This document shows positions 1-9,889 of a stretch of 64,000 nucleotides of DNA, piece by piece. This DNA comes from Bacteroides congonensis (GTDB lineage: Bacteria; Bacteroidota; Bacteroidia; Bacteroidales; Bacteroidaceae): NCBI RefSeq assembly GCF_900130125.1, contig NZ_FQXY01000009.1, positions 907,760-971,759 on the forward strand. Reading direction: 5' to 3'. Under the pieces are notes generated by a model. That model worked only from the letters and a program-made list of their open reading frames with translations. It was not told the DNA's origin and searched no databases. Numbering within the stretch: position 1 is the stretch's first letter; the number at the start of each line of letters is the position of its first letter. Made by a program: the position numbers and the translations under genes.

Positions 1-234
1 CTCCGCACCACTTTCAGGTCTATTGATTTGAGGAGCCAATTGAAAGCCATAAGCCCTACCTCGCCACGCCTGATAATCATCCATTTCGACTTTGTTTGCA
101 GCATAAGCGAAAGGCTTTCTCCAAGCGAACAGATTTATATTCTTACTCGTACATAAATCACTTAGTTTCAATGATTTCTCACCTAGTTCTTTCGCTACAA
201 TTTCAAAAGTCAAATTCTTGTATGGTAAACTCAT
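1..234 (-). CDS. Phage protein of unknown function (5' part, runs off left edge)
   Basis: Only the first 78 codons are in the window; the ATG lies at 234-232 and the reading frame stays open to base 1. The protein begins MSLPYKNLTFEIVAKELG and has an aromatic patch (FAWRKPFAY) near residue 35. It starts 6 bp downstream of the fibre gene on the same strand, so it belongs to the tail end of the late operon. Proteins of this general look occur after tail genes in gut Bacteroides phages, but I do not know a function. No signal peptide or membrane segment is visible in the part present. Confidence 0.75.
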   Translation of the reverse strand, partial: MSLPYKNLTFEIVAKELGEKSLKLSDLCTSKNINLFAWRKPFAYAANKVEMDDYQAWRGRAYGFQLAPQINRPESGAE

Positions 235-240
235 TTTTAA

Positions 241-2544
241 TTATTTTTTTAACTTACTTATTTCTAATTTTAATTCATTTATAATTGAATATAAATCATT
301 TATTTGTGATGACAATACGGCTGTTAGTTGTTGATAGTTCAATGATAGATAGCCATTGACATCTTCCGTTATCAATTCAGGATAAACTTCTTGTACCTCT
401 TGTGCTATGAATCCAATCTGCTTTTTATTATCTTTAGTGTAAACAACAGGATTCAATAATCCCCTGTTATTCAATGCTTGAATATCTGTTTTTAGCCTTC
501 TATCTGAATAAGCTGTCACCTCACCTGTCGATACTAAATTAGCACAAGTAATCGTACCTGAACACGTTGTATCTGTATCAGACCTCATAAAACTAGCAGC
601 GTGTAAATTATCAACCGTATCTGAATTTTTAACACTCAAAGTAGACAAAGAAGATGTATTAACTTTGCTGTCTAGTTGTGTCTGCAAGCCTGTTACACCT
701 GATATAGCGTGAGTATGATTTATATTTGATTTGTTATTCAATTCAATCTGTAAATTAGTGATATTCGCTATTGTGTGAGTATGGCTACTGCTAGCCTTAG
801 TAGCAAGTAAGTTATTTACCTCTGTCTCTGTGTAATATCGACTATCGTGAGTATGTGCTGTGTCAGATTTCTTATTTAATTCAGTTTGTAAATTAGTTAC
901 ATTCGCTATCGTATGAGTATGACTACTACTTGCCTTTGAATCTAACTGTCCCTGAAGTCCTGTCACATTAGCTATTGTATGAGTGTGACCGTTGTTGGTT
1001 TTACCACTCAACAAGCTATTTATCTCTGTCTCTGTGTAGTACCTATCATCGTGAGTGTGACCGTTATTTGACTTACCATCCAACTGTCCTTGAAGCCCTG
1101 TTACATTAGCTATCGTATGTGTATGACTACTACTAGCCTTAGCAGCAAGTAAGTTATTAACCTCTGTTTCAGTATAGTACCTATTATCGTGAGTATGTGC
1201 CGTATCAGATTTCTTATTTAATTCAGCTTGTAAATTAGTTACTGCTGATATTGCGTGCGTATGGCTTGCACTAGCTTTACTATCCAATTGACTTTGTAGA
1301 TTCGATATATTAGCTATCGTATGTGTATGACTACTAGCGGCTTTACTATCTAGTTGTGTCTGAAGTCCTGTAATACCCGAAATAGCGTGACTATGCGCTG
1401 AAGGTGTAAATGTGGCAGGTTTATTCTGTAATGTGTCCCAAGTTACTGTCTTATCACTTATTAAGTCTGATAAAATTTTTCCCTGTTTAGCTGATAATGC
1501 AGCAGTCGAAGAAACAGAATCAAGATTATCTATCACCTCGATTGTTCCACCACTACCACCTTCAATATTATCTAATATTTCTTGAAGCCCTGTTACATCA
1601 TCAACCGTATGTGAATGAGTAAATGGTGCATAAGTGGCAACATACTTCTTATCGTCCTCTCCGTAAGCTACCACTTCGCCTTTACTGACAATTGTTTCAT
1701 TGAATATCACCTTTTTATCAATCACATAATTTCCTGCACTATCAACAGTATAAGGCAATCCTTCTTTTAAATTGGTAATGTCACTTACAGTATGTGTGTG
1801 TCCCGTATTTGATTTTTTATTTAATTCACCAGTCAAATTTGTTATCGCAGAAATTGAATGAGTATGAGAACTAGCAGCTTTTGAATCTAATTGATTTTGT
1901 AAGTTAGTGATACCCGATATAGAATGAGAATGATTCACATTAGCCTTATTACCCAATTCAGTTGATAGTCCCGTGATACCTGAAATAACGTGACTGTGAG
2001 AAGAACTAGCCTTACCATCCAATTGACTTTGTAATCCTGTAATTTCCGTTACAGTATGGTTATGTGTTGAAGGTGGAAATGTGGTAGGCTTATCTTTTAT
2101 GTCGTTCCAACTTGATACACTACTTTTATCACTTATTAAGTCTGATAAAATCTTTCCCTGTCTTGCTGATAATGCAGCAGTTGAAGAAACAGAATCAAGA
2201 TTATCTATCACTTCAATGCTTGCTCCACCAGTGCCACCTTCAATATTGTCTAGGATTTCTTGAAGCCCTGTAATATCATCAATACCGTGTGGATGGCTTA
2301 ATGGTGCGTAAGTACCTACATAATCAACATTATCCTCTCCATACGCCACCACCTCTTCTTTACTTATTATCGATTTTTTAAAAAGTACCTGTTTCTCAAC
2401 AACATAGTTTCCGTTTTCATCAAGAGTATAAGGCAGACCATTCCCTGTACTTACATTAGATGAAGAAGACGAAGCGTAGCCACCTGTATTCTTTAAATAC
2501 TTATTTCTAAAGTTATGAGGTATATAATTTGTTTTTATTTCCAT
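241..2544 (-). CDS. Phage tail fibre with C-terminal S74 self-cleaving chaperone
   Basis: A 767-residue fibre. The C-terminal 88 residues begin SDRRLKTDIQ at Ser680 and contain IGFIAQEVQEVYPELI, the signature of the peptidase S74 intramolecular chaperone, which trimerises, helps the fibre fold and cuts itself off just before the serine. The shaft is built of roughly 20-residue repeats of the type HTHxIxxITNLQxxLDSK, alternating with YYTETEVNNLL units. A block of about 125 residues beginning GLPYT (residue 36) is duplicated at residue 262, including a DNLDSVSSTAALSAxQGK motif common in fibres. It follows the tail-tip gene by 3 bp. Likely the host-binding fibre; receptor unknown. Confidence 0.9.
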   Translation of the reverse strand: MEIKTNYIPHNFRNKYLKNTGGYASSSSSNVSTGNGLPYTLDENGNYVVEKQVLFKKSIISKEEVVAYGEDNVDYVGTYAPLSHPHGIDDITGLQEILDNIEGGTGGASIEVIDNLDSVSSTAALSARQGKILSDLISDKSSVSSWNDIKDKPTTFPPSTHNHTVTEITGLQSQLDGKASSSHSHVISGITGLSTELGNKANVNHSHSISGITNLQNQLDSKAASSHTHSISAITNLTGELNKKSNTGHTHTVSDITNLKEGLPYTVDSAGNYVIDKKVIFNETIVSKGEVVAYGEDDKKYVATYAPFTHSHTVDDVTGLQEILDNIEGGSGGTIEVIDNLDSVSSTAALSAKQGKILSDLISDKTVTWDTLQNKPATFTPSAHSHAISGITGLQTQLDSKAASSHTHTIANISNLQSQLDSKASASHTHAISAVTNLQAELNKKSDTAHTHDNRYYTETEVNNLLAAKASSSHTHTIANVTGLQGQLDGKSNNGHTHDDRYYTETEINSLLSGKTNNGHTHTIANVTGLQGQLDSKASSSHTHTIANVTNLQTELNKKSDTAHTHDSRYYTETEVNNLLATKASSSHTHTIANITNLQIELNNKSNINHTHAISGVTGLQTQLDSKVNTSSLSTLSVKNSDTVDNLHAASFMRSDTDTTCSGTITCANLVSTGEVTAYSDRRLKTDIQALNNRGLLNPVVYTKDNKKQIGFIAQEVQEVYPELITEDVNGYLSLNYQQLTAVLSSQINDLYSIINELKLEISKLKK

Positions 2545-2547
2545 TTT

Positions 2548-4923
2548 CTAATTAATTTCATTTAGCTGAACATCAACTTTATTATTAATTAAATCGTACA
2601 CTATCGAATTTATTATGTAATCTTTTTGAGTACTCTTTTCATTAAGAATCGAATTGAGATTTACATTTTTATTCTTTATTGAATTTGAATAAATAAATCT
2701 CGGTTTTGAATAATAATTCGTGTATTTTTCAATGCAATGCTCTTCTGATTTTTTTGTTTCTTTAGATGATATATCAAAAATATTGTCTACGAATTTATAG
2801 CTGTCTCCTTGCTTGAATAATACATAAGAATAACTACCTGAATGCTCGTTGAAGGTATTCACACGAAATTCAATATCATCCAGTTCTTTTACTATTTCCT
2901 CATTGATTACATTTTCGAATTTTATATCATCATCATATACTTCATCATTGAATACATCTTTAACGTAAGATGAAGTGGTGTATTTCAATTTAATGTCGGA
3001 TAAATGAAAAGCGTTGCATCGAACTGGTTCTTGGTCGGTTCTACGCATCGGTACAGTTCCCAATTGGTTTGCAGGATATAATTCAAATACCAATTCGCCT
3101 AGAGTAATATTGTCTTCAGGCAAATGTATCGCCACCCCATCTTCGCTGTCAGCAAGGTTCATTCTCCAAGATACAGTATTTGTTAAACTATATTCTGTGT
3201 CAAATACTTTATCATCAACCTTATTTTTATGAACTAAATAAAAGCAGTCCTGCAACTTACATTCATCATAGTACCACTTTTCAACGAAAATCCTCTCACC
3301 ATTACGCATAAACATATATACTGCATTTACATCAGCAAAACCACCAGTGTATTTTTCACGTGTACTTGCATTGTATTCAGCTTCATTACAGAACCGCCAG
3401 TAGCTGTATTCATCAAGATAGCGATACCAACGTGCTCCTTGCCACGTGTTAGGACCTTGACACACTTGATAGTAACCTCTATCCACCTTATTTTGATATT
3501 CAGTGTAACTTACCCACTGTTCGCCATCGAAGTACATTTTATCAGCGATAGCAAGTCGGCATTGAAACATAGTATCATAGAAGCCTGTGCTGTACTTACC
3601 ATTATAATATTGTTCATCACTAGTTTTAACGTGATTTGAAGCATTCCAATCGCCTGATAATTTGTACTTTATGTCAATGATGAACGTCCCACCTTTTACT
3701 GCAATCGGTGGTCGGTTCTTCAATGAAAGTTGAACGCCACTCGTTGTTTTTAATCCCATTAGACCATAATCAGCCATTGTAAAGTAAGTTTTCCAACTAA
3801 GGCTTGAAGGCTCATTTTCAGTCTCGTAAGAAGCAACTTTTTGCCAGTACGAGCCATTTGAATCTGCATTTTGAACTGTAATTTCTTCTAGTACGACACC
3901 CAATATATTGGGCTTCTGCCAGTTCCAATTTGACCTACTTTTGAAGAAGGCATTAAGCATCGTATAGTCTTTATTATCAATGCTTCTATGTGTTTCATAG
4001 AATTTATTGGGGTCAGCGTTCTGATTAATTAAATCATCATCCCAATCAGGGATAATCGTATTATTTGAATTTGTATTAGCTATTACTACTACCTTATTAT
4101 ATTGTTCGTTAATTGATATTGCAGCGTTAGCGTAATACACATTACTATTTACATCAATTACATTATTATCAATACTTACTAGGGAATTGGTATCATCAAT
4201 CAAATTATATTTGGTGTATTCTTTGATAGATTTAATCGAATTAAAATCAGTGAAATAAATCGAATCCTCAAAATAATAACAGGTTGTCCCTAGAAACCTC
4301 GATATATACTCTATAATGTCCTTACAGTTTTCAGCTTCTTCACTTTCATCAAAGAAATTTCTATCTAAAATAAATAGGTTATTCAGTAGTTCTGTTGTAC
4401 CATTTATTCTTTTTGAATTATGTACATAAATATTTTTAATTAAATTGTTTGAATCAATTTTATTTATTATGTGTTTTAAAATTGAATAGAAACTAACTAT
4501 TGATTGACTATCATTTACATAAGTATATTTGTAGTTTTCTAAGGAAGATAGAATATCATTAAATTGAAGAGATAACTGATTATATTCATTGTCATAGTCA
4601 GATTGATACAGGCAAGGAACAGAGAAACCACACCATATTGTCTTACCATTCTTTTTAATCAAGCAATAAATTTCATTTTTCAATGCGGTATATAACTCTG
4701 TTAATATTGTTTTTGTAACTATATTGATTTGACAATCAGAACATTTTAAGGGCTTAAATACATCATCATCACTCTCATAGTTGATACTAACAGCGTCAGC
4801 AGAACATTGTAATTCGGAGGGTGCGACTGTTGTTGCCGCATCCTCAAAATTCTTATATATTTCTATTTCGATTGAATTATTATCGATGTCTTTGAACATC
4901 GAAGTATATAATAATTTGTACAT
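2548..4923 (-). CDS. Tail tip / baseplate structural protein (by position)
   Basis: A 791-residue protein whose start codon overlaps the last base of the tape-measure gene, indicating translational coupling. I do not recognise a named domain. The sequence is soluble, rich in Tyr, Asp and Asn, with several Trp-containing segments around residues 330-560 that look like beta-rich carbohydrate-binding or structural modules. In siphophages the one or two large genes between tape measure and fibre encode the distal tail protein and tail-associated hub, so a tail-tip or baseplate role is inferred from order, not from sequence. The first 130 residues could be the part that docks on the tail tube. Confidence 0.65.
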   Translation of the reverse strand: MYKLLYTSMFKDIDNNSIEIEIYKNFEDAATTVAPSELQCSADAVSINYESDDDVFKPLKCSDCQINIVTKTILTELYTALKNEIYCLIKKNGKTIWCGFSVPCLYQSDYDNEYNQLSLQFNDILSSLENYKYTYVNDSQSIVSFYSILKHIINKIDSNNLIKNIYVHNSKRINGTTELLNNLFILDRNFFDESEEAENCKDIIEYISRFLGTTCYYFEDSIYFTDFNSIKSIKEYTKYNLIDDTNSLVSIDNNVIDVNSNVYYANAAISINEQYNKVVVIANTNSNNTIIPDWDDDLINQNADPNKFYETHRSIDNKDYTMLNAFFKSRSNWNWQKPNILGVVLEEITVQNADSNGSYWQKVASYETENEPSSLSWKTYFTMADYGLMGLKTTSGVQLSLKNRPPIAVKGGTFIIDIKYKLSGDWNASNHVKTSDEQYYNGKYSTGFYDTMFQCRLAIADKMYFDGEQWVSYTEYQNKVDRGYYQVCQGPNTWQGARWYRYLDEYSYWRFCNEAEYNASTREKYTGGFADVNAVYMFMRNGERIFVEKWYYDECKLQDCFYLVHKNKVDDKVFDTEYSLTNTVSWRMNLADSEDGVAIHLPEDNITLGELVFELYPANQLGTVPMRRTDQEPVRCNAFHLSDIKLKYTTSSYVKDVFNDEVYDDDIKFENVINEEIVKELDDIEFRVNTFNEHSGSYSYVLFKQGDSYKFVDNIFDISSKETKKSEEHCIEKYTNYYSKPRFIYSNSIKNKNVNLNSILNEKSTQKDYIINSIVYDLINNKVDVQLNEIN

Positions 4924-7900
4924 TAGATTAATCTGTTTATTCTGTTATTATGTTGTTTAAGGATTCCCACCAAAGCCTTATCACTGATTTTAAACTCAAC
5001 TTGACCGTTCATTTGGTTAACAGGTGAATTACCATTCAATACTTTAAACAAGCGTGCCTGTTGACTACCATTTAAAATAGCTTCACCACTATTGACCCTA
5101 GCCAGATTAGCATCACCACTAAATTTTGAGCCACCGATTACACCACCATTGGCGAATTTCGGAATCGCTTTGAATAAAGCTAAGACACCTGCTATCGCAC
5201 CCGCAATGGCGATGATATTCATCGGAAAAGGCAATTTTGCAGCACCTTTCGCAGCAGAAGAAGCAGCTTCACTAGTATTAGCAGCAACGTTTGATGTTGC
5301 TGTCGCTTTAGTGCTAGCAGCAGCCGCAGAATCTAATGCAATACTTTGAGTTGTACTTTGAGCTTTAGCAGTTGTTTTACTCAATTCAGCAGTCATAACC
5401 GCATTAGCTTCAGCCTGTGTGTTGGCGATTCTTTGTGCTGTCGCACCGTTTTCAATCATACTAAGTGTCTGTGTAGCAGTCTTATAGTTATTGATAACGT
5501 CAGTAAGTTGTTTCCAGGCACTATACATTTCCAATATCGCATCGATTCCACCAAACAAGCTATCTACAAAGGTTTGGAATCTTTCAAAAGTTGTCATTTC
5601 ATCCCAATCTTCAAAAGAATCAATAAGAGCTTTAAATGTTTTGGGAGTTTCAGCAAGTGTAACTTTTAAGCCCTCATAGATACCTCTATCCATCTGCTTT
5701 TTCAAATCTTTAATACGTTGTTGGGCTTGTTTAAATTGAAACTTGTCTTCCAAGTTGGTAACGTGTTCACCTAACTTCTCAATAGCATTATCAAGCTGTT
5801 CAACTTGCCTTAATAGTTCATTAGAACCTTCCGTCTGTAACTCTTTTGCTTTAGCAATGTCTTCAGCAGAAATGTTGGAACGTAGTTGTTTGAGTTTATC
5901 CAATTGAGCTTTTAAGTAACCTGTTAAAACCTCATTTTCTCTATCTTCTTTTTTATCAAATGAAAGGAAATCCCACTTATTAATGCGCTCACGACCTGCA
6001 CCATTCACCACATTATCATAGTTCTTCTTCAGGTAGGCGGCACGAGAACTAGCTTCACGATTATAACGATTAAGTTCTTTAGCTCGTTCTGCATCGTCAT
6101 TCTCTTTCTTTAGCGTCTTGATTAAATTTTCTCTTTCTTTAATCAAATCCTTATATTTTTGAGTCTCCAATTTACTTGCGTCTCCGTTGAACTCATAACT
6201 AGAAATAAGTGATTGAAGAGCAGATAATTTTTTCTCGTGAAATTTCTTTTCATCAATCAAATTTAATTTTAATTCTTTTGTGTAATAATCAAGATTGATA
6301 GCGTATCTCTTTTCAGCGTCAGCGATTGAATTTTCACGTTGTTCAGCTTTTTTATCAGGTTTGGCGATATTGGCAATAGATTGATTTTTAATGAATTGAT
6401 ATGGACTAGTAGTTTGAGCATATTCCAATGAGGAACGCTTATCCCCCTTTTTATCAATATAGGTTTGACCGTCCAATTCCTTATATATTTCATCAATCAA
6501 ATCTTTTGCTAAAGTGTTGATTTTCTGTTTAATTTGTTCATCACCCCATCCCTTTGCAGCACCTTCTTTTCTTACGTTGGCGATAGCCAAATTCAGTTCG
6601 CCTTCCTTATCTGATAAGTATTTATCAATGTCAGATGTCAACTTATCTTTTATAGGTTCACCTTCAGGAAAGTTTCTATTTAACTCTTTGATTTTCAATC
6701 CTGCTTTAGCATTATAATGTGCTATTGTCAAGTTGGCAAATCTTTCTGCTGTTGAATTTAAAGAAGCTGAATTTTTATCATTTTTGAAAGCATCTTGAAT
6801 TAATTTAATTAATTCTTGTTTCTTAATTGTATCGTTTTTATCAGATAATAAAATATTATTTACGCTATTCTTTAAATCGTCAGTTCTTATTTTTGCTACT
6901 TCTTTTATTAATCCGTTAGATTCAAATCTCTTTTGAATATTATTCATTAATTCATTGAAAACAGAATTATTTTCAAAGAAGCTCTTATTTAATCCCTCGA
7001 TGGCATCATTTTTAGCTTTGTACAGATTATATTGCTTTTGCCATTTGATTACGTCTTTGATTCGATTTGCTAACTTATCATATTCTTCGGCACTCTGATT
7101 AACTGATATTTTTTCAAGATGTAATTTTTCCAATAGTTCAGGGTATTCTCTTTTTAGCTTACTCATAGCAGCTTGCCAAGCATAACTACTTGATTCGTGC
7201 TCTCTCAATATTGATACTAATTGAAGAAATGAAGTCTCTAACTTATTATTGTTTGTGGTGGCTTCATTCATCAACTTATTGGCGTTCCTTACCGCTTCAG
7301 TGCTCTTTCTCCAAGCACTAACCAAAGAAGTTCCGATGACACTTACCAATGTCAAAGCGATACCAACCCAACCACCAAAAAAGCTATAAATCGAACGTCC
7401 GACCGTTTTAGCAGCATTTCCAATCTTGGAAAATACCGTTGTCATTGTACTTTGGAAATTGCTAGCACTAGCAATAATCTTACTTTTGTCTCTCTCGAAG
7501 TCCGTGTATGCGGTACGTAGTACATTGACATTAACATTCTGACTTTGACGATTGAAGGTAGATAAAGTATCAGCGACATTGGCGATAGCTCTCTTATACT
7601 TCTGTGTATTTGTGGTGCTAGCGTTTGTGATATAGGTTAGGTCATTCATCAATTTCTGATAAACCTTTCCATTTTTTGTACTTAAATCGAATTTATCGGC
7701 TACTTGTCCCAGTTCTTGATGTAACAACTTATAATAGTTTGCTGTATCTTTGTTGACACCTTGATTTATATTAGTGATACTTTGAGCTATGGCAGCATTT
7801 TGATAAGCGTCACTTCTTTTGTTTAATTCTTTACTGTATTCTGCTTCCGCAAAGCTCTTCAATTTAGTTTGTGTTTTTTGAAATAATCCACCAATTTTAG

Positions 7901-9014
7901 ATAGAGCAAGCCCGATTGAAGCCACCATCACGGTAGGAACATCTTGAATCCTACGAATAAATTCAGCTAGTATATTTAATGGTTCAGTAAAAAAATTCTT
8001 AAATGAATCAAATACCTTAATTTGAGTGTTTTCATAAACAGACTTCAACGTCTTTTGAGCCTTTTCAAATTCACCCAAACCCTCGTCAAACATTCGTGCA
8101 GCTTCACCTTGACTGTTGGCTACGGCTTGATAAAGCTCTGACATATCGGTATTTAGCACTGCTGCCATCTTTGGCGACCCCAACTTGTTTGCGAACTGAC
8201 TTAAATCCTGAATACTAAAACCCATAGCAGCAGCCTTCATTCTCTCCAATGTCTTTATCAAACCTTCAGAACGTAATGATACTTCATCCAACTGGATTCC
8301 GTATTTAGACGCTACCTTAATGGCGTCAGGCGTTTTGTCCGCAATCGCAAGAATCACCTGTTTGAGACCTGTTCCCGCTTCAGAACCACGGAAGCCCTGA
8401 TTTGCTAGAGCACCTAATACGGTAGCTGTTTCTTCAAGACTAACGCCTGCTGATTTTGCAATCGGAGCGGCAATCTTGAACGCTTCAAATAATTCCAACA
8501 CGTTAGTAGCTGTATTACTTGCGGTTGCTGCTAGTACATCATTAATTCTAGTTAAGTCCTTAGTAGACAAGCCAAAAGCGTTCATTGATGTGGTAGCAAT
8601 GTCGGCTGCTTCCGCCAAACTAATTGCTTGGGATTGAGCTAACTGTAACACACCGCCTAACGCTTCTTTTGCTGCAAGTGGCTTCAGACCGTTACGGATT
8701 AACTGTTCCAGTGCACTTGCAGCTTCAGTTGCCGTGTACTTCGTATCACGTCCCAATCTCATTGCTTCTTCTCGTAATGACTTCAAATCGTTGGTGGAAG
8801 CCTTACTGATAGCCTGAACACGTGCCATAGCGTCTTGAAAATCAGCACCCGCACGAATCATATCACGACCAAAAGATAAGGCTGAAAAGCCAGCAAAAGC
8901 ATTGATAGCTAGCTTCTTAAACTTACCAAGTTGTGATTGTATTCCTTTTATTCCTTTATTAAAATTCTCTGCCGCCAGTTTGACAGCGATAGAGAAATCT
9001 AGTTTTTTGCTCAT
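4923..9014 (-). CDS. Tail tape measure protein (TP901 family)
   Basis: At 1363 residues this is the longest gene of the prophage. Residues about 50-330 match the TP901-type tape-measure core (GADFQDAMARVQAISKAS, then repeated alanine-rich helices and an NQGFRGSEAGTGLKQ stretch). Long charged coiled coils follow. Two hydrophobic segments, about residues 545-565 and 1258-1283, are the usual membrane-active parts; the last is followed by FANGGVI and a GEAILN motif typical of tape-measure C-termini. It sets tail length and is ejected with DNA. It follows the tail chaperone by 20 bp, with an A-rich leader, and overlaps the next gene by one base. Confidence 0.95.
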   Translation of the reverse strand: MSKKLDFSIAVKLAAENFNKGIKGIQSQLGKFKKLAINAFAGFSALSFGRDMIRAGADFQDAMARVQAISKASTNDLKSLREEAMRLGRDTKYTATEAASALEQLIRNGLKPLAAKEALGGVLQLAQSQAISLAEAADIATTSMNAFGLSTKDLTRINDVLAATASNTATNVLELFEAFKIAAPIAKSAGVSLEETATVLGALANQGFRGSEAGTGLKQVILAIADKTPDAIKVASKYGIQLDEVSLRSEGLIKTLERMKAAAMGFSIQDLSQFANKLGSPKMAAVLNTDMSELYQAVANSQGEAARMFDEGLGEFEKAQKTLKSVYENTQIKVFDSFKNFFTEPLNILAEFIRRIQDVPTVMVASIGLALSKIGGLFQKTQTKLKSFAEAEYSKELNKRSDAYQNAAIAQSITNINQGVNKDTANYYKLLHQELGQVADKFDLSTKNGKVYQKLMNDLTYITNASTTNTQKYKRAIANVADTLSTFNRQSQNVNVNVLRTAYTDFERDKSKIIASASNFQSTMTTVFSKIGNAAKTVGRSIYSFFGGWVGIALTLVSVIGTSLVSAWRKSTEAVRNANKLMNEATTNNNKLETSFLQLVSILREHESSSYAWQAAMSKLKREYPELLEKLHLEKISVNQSAEEYDKLANRIKDVIKWQKQYNLYKAKNDAIEGLNKSFFENNSVFNELMNNIQKRFESNGLIKEVAKIRTDDLKNSVNNILLSDKNDTIKKQELIKLIQDAFKNDKNSASLNSTAERFANLTIAHYNAKAGLKIKELNRNFPEGEPIKDKLTSDIDKYLSDKEGELNLAIANVRKEGAAKGWGDEQIKQKINTLAKDLIDEIYKELDGQTYIDKKGDKRSSLEYAQTTSPYQFIKNQSIANIAKPDKKAEQRENSIADAEKRYAINLDYYTKELKLNLIDEKKFHEKKLSALQSLISSYEFNGDASKLETQKYKDLIKERENLIKTLKKENDDAERAKELNRYNREASSRAAYLKKNYDNVVNGAGRERINKWDFLSFDKKEDRENEVLTGYLKAQLDKLKQLRSNISAEDIAKAKELQTEGSNELLRQVEQLDNAIEKLGEHVTNLEDKFQFKQAQQRIKDLKKQMDRGIYEGLKVTLAETPKTFKALIDSFEDWDEMTTFERFQTFVDSLFGGIDAILEMYSAWKQLTDVINNYKTATQTLSMIENGATAQRIANTQAEANAVMTAELSKTTAKAQSTTQSIALDSAAAASTKATATSNVAANTSEAASSAAKGAAKLPFPMNIIAIAGAIAGVLALFKAIPKFANGGVIGGSKFSGDANLARVNSGEAILNGSQQARLFKVLNGNSPVNQMNGQVEFKISDKALVGILKQHNNRINRLI

Positions 9015-9034
9015 TTATGTTTGTGTTTGTATTT

Positions 9035-9697
9035 TTATTCAGTAGGTTGTTTCCATTCGATTTGACCGCTATTCATAAATTGATGTAACTTATCTTTATG
9101 ATTATCAATCACTTTTAATCCTTCTTTTTCCTTTTCTTCTTTTTCCCAAGAGAATGGTAGTAATTCATTAACTGTTAGTTTTTTAGCGTTGATGTGTGGC
9201 ATTATGGTTAAATAGGTAAACAGTCTTTTTTCTTCTAGTCTGTTTTTGTTTTTATCGTCTCTGTATTTGATATAACTATCTATTTCGGAGTAGTGCATCT
9301 CATTGAGAACATAATCAATATCCAAGTTACAGTCCATCACCAAGATTGGTACTAACTGATAGATATAGACTTTATTTGATTCCTCTTTATTTTGGGTATT
9401 ATTTTGAGAAGGTAATTTTTCATCTACCTCTTCTTTATTGAAGAACTGACTCTCAAAGAGAAAAATCTTTTGAAGCCTTGAATTAATTTCCTCTACAAAT
9501 TTTTCATCAGTAAATAAGTATTGTATCGTTTCTTCGTAGGTGCGCTTGAAGTCATTATTCGCTACCAACATACAATAAAGCAGAGGAATGACATCTTCTT
9601 CTGAACCTGTGAACGTTGAGAACGGTTTTCCAGTCAACCTTTCATAATATATAATTGATTTGATATTTAATTTTAAATTGAAATTTAATTTCTTCAT
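9035..9697 (-). CDS. Tail assembly chaperone-like protein
   Basis: A 220-residue protein between the tail tube and tape-measure genes, the position of the tail assembly chaperone. The N-terminus (LNIKSIIYYERLTGKPFSTF) resembles the YERLTGK-type start of TP901-1-like chaperones. In many phages this slot holds two overlapping genes made by a programmed frameshift; here one uninterrupted frame covers the whole length, with an acidic Glu/Lys-rich linker around residues 110-125 and another Lys/Glu tract near residue 190. Its leader contains ATTAAAAACATATCTA, nearly the same as in front of the DUF5675 gene at 15464. Function inferred from position plus weak similarity. Confidence 0.6.
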   Translation of the reverse strand: MKKLNFNLKLNIKSIIYYERLTGKPFSTFTGSEEDVIPLLYCMLVANNDFKRTYEETIQYLFTDEKFVEEINSRLQKIFLFESQFFNKEEVDEKLPSQNNTQNKEESNKVYIYQLVPILVMDCNLDIDYVLNEMHYSEIDSYIKYRDDKNKNRLEEKRLFTYLTIMPHINAKKLTVNELLPFSWEKEEKEKEGLKVIDNHKDKLHQFMNSGQIEWKQPTE

Positions 9698-9747
9698 ATC
9701 TATTTTTATTAGATATGTTTTTAATGATTAAAATGAATAATAAAAAA

Positions 9748-9829
9748 AGTGCGAACTATGCGTACCTAAAAATAAAGTTCGCACTGTTCGCACAACTATA
9801 TATATAAAGGTACGCACGCGCGCACGTAC
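9748..9829. promoter_or_regulatory. Cluster of inverted repeats between tail tube and tail chaperone genes
   Basis: In this non-coding gap, AGTGCGAACT (9748-9757) pairs perfectly with AGTTCGCACT (9776-9785). A further GTTCGCAC half-site follows at 9786-9793, and a GC-rich imperfect palindrome spans 9810-9829 (GTAC ends, CGCGCG centre). The island is strikingly GC-rich for this phage. It sits just past the terminator of the tail tube gene and upstream of the tail chaperone, so it may control transcription into the tail genes or process the mRNA. No known site is recognised. Confidence 0.5.
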
Positions 9830-9841
9830 ATTATTATATAT

Positions 9842-9873
9842 AAAAAAGGTGACTAAAATTAATTAGCCACCTT
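9842..9873 (-). terminator. Terminator after tail tube gene
   Basis: On the minus strand AAGGTGGCTAA (9873-9863) pairs with TTAGTCACCTT (9856-9846) with one mismatch and a six-base loop, followed by a T tract. It is 17 bp past the tail tube stop codon and would let the abundant tube protein be expressed above the downstream tail genes. Confidence 0.75.
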
Positions 9874-9889
9874 CAAATAATTACTGTTT

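Noticed and set aside
9035..9697. Programmed frameshift in the tail chaperone gene
   Set aside because: One continuous frame covers the whole gene and no second overlapping frame of suitable length lies before the tape-measure gene.
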